Positions 24,044 to 24,101 of a stretch of DNA of 24,101 nucleotides are shown here, piece by piece; the first letter of the stretch is position 1; every line of letters begins with the position of its first letter. The stretch is from JAHBVY01 sp964415255. Lineage in GTDB: Bacteria > Myxococcota_A > Polyangia > Polyangiales > Polyangiaceae. Under the pieces are notes generated by a model. That model was not told the origin of the DNA. It was given only the letters and a program-made list of their open reading frames with translations, and ran no database searches. The position numbers and the translations under genes are program-made. Location of the stretch: positions 1 to 24,101 of the forward strand of contig CAYQAC010000078.1 in NCBI GenBank assembly GCA_964415255.1. The letters run 5' to 3'.

Positions 24044-24101
24044 TCAACGTGTCCGGTGAGCACGCGGGGCGTCGAGGCGGCCGTCGTCGTCGACGAGCGA
24101 G
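24044..24101 (-). CDS. C-terminal end of an upstream gene (partial)
   Basis: The minus-strand frame ending in TGA at 24046-24044 reads SLVDDDGRLDAPRAHRTR. Nearly every codon ends in G or C, as expected of a coding frame here, while the carboxylase frame upstream of its ATG reads as poly-Arg with A/T-ending codons. The stop lies five bases before the carboxylase ATG, so the two are tightly coupled, probably in an operon. A biotin carboxylase subunit would be a natural partner, but 18 residues are too few to identify it. Confidence 0.55.
   Translation of the reverse strand, partial: SLVDDDGRLDAPRAHRTR

Overview
This is a high-GC bacterial window (third codon positions almost all G or C). It most likely comes from a myxobacterium-type organism (Myxococcota, Polyangia-like). 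The evidence is the density of lipoproteins with long Gly/Ala/Thr/Ser stalks, the thrombospondin-3 and lamin-tail surface modules, collagen-like proteins, a J-domain/TPR protein with a large disordered linker, and a eukaryote-like multidomain acyl-CoA carboxylase. I see no tRNA, rRNA, CRISPR array, transposase or phage gene. Two runs of exactly 10 N (8747-8756 and 23472-23481) are assembly gaps, and both abut perfect inverted repeats.

Layout. 1-307: non-coding leader with a strong hairpin and a C-rich tract. 308-1678 (+): sulfatase/alkaline-phosphatase-fold lipoprotein with a Thr-type active site. 2008-5667 (+): very large lipoprotein that fuses a metal-dependent amidohydrolase to TSP3 repeats, an OB-like module, Ig-like modules and a lamin-tail domain. 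5807-8227 (-): Lon protease, convergent with the previous gene. 8228-8988: about 760 bp without a convincing gene, holding the lon promoter, hairpins and the first gap. 8989-10089 (+): iron-sulfur APS/PAPS reductase with an N-terminal CxxC redox domain. 10158-10559 (+): small lipoprotein of lower GC. 10592-14194 (-): J-domain/TPR protein, collagen-like secreted protein and a Gly-repeat lipoprotein. 14395-19371 (+): four lipoproteins (a possible beta-propeller, two tandem 14-Cys paralogues and an alpha/beta hydrolase). 19558-20157 (+): PdxH. 20185-24038 (-): biotinyl/central/carboxyltransferase protein of eukaryotic ACC type, interrupted by the second gap. 24044-24101 (-): the last codons of an upstream gene.

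How it fits together. Eight of the fourteen complete or near-complete genes encode predicted lipoproteins. Nearly all carry acidic residues just after the lipidated Cys and then a low-complexity stalk, which suggests a shared sorting rule that displays enzymes and Cys-rich modules outside the cell. The remaining genes are housekeeping functions (Lon, sulfate assimilation, PLP synthesis, fatty-acid or acyl-CoA carboxylation) and are not obviously linked to the surface genes. A short motif, CCCAACCCCC, occurs six times, five of them between genes, and often sits in G-quadruplex-capable sequence.
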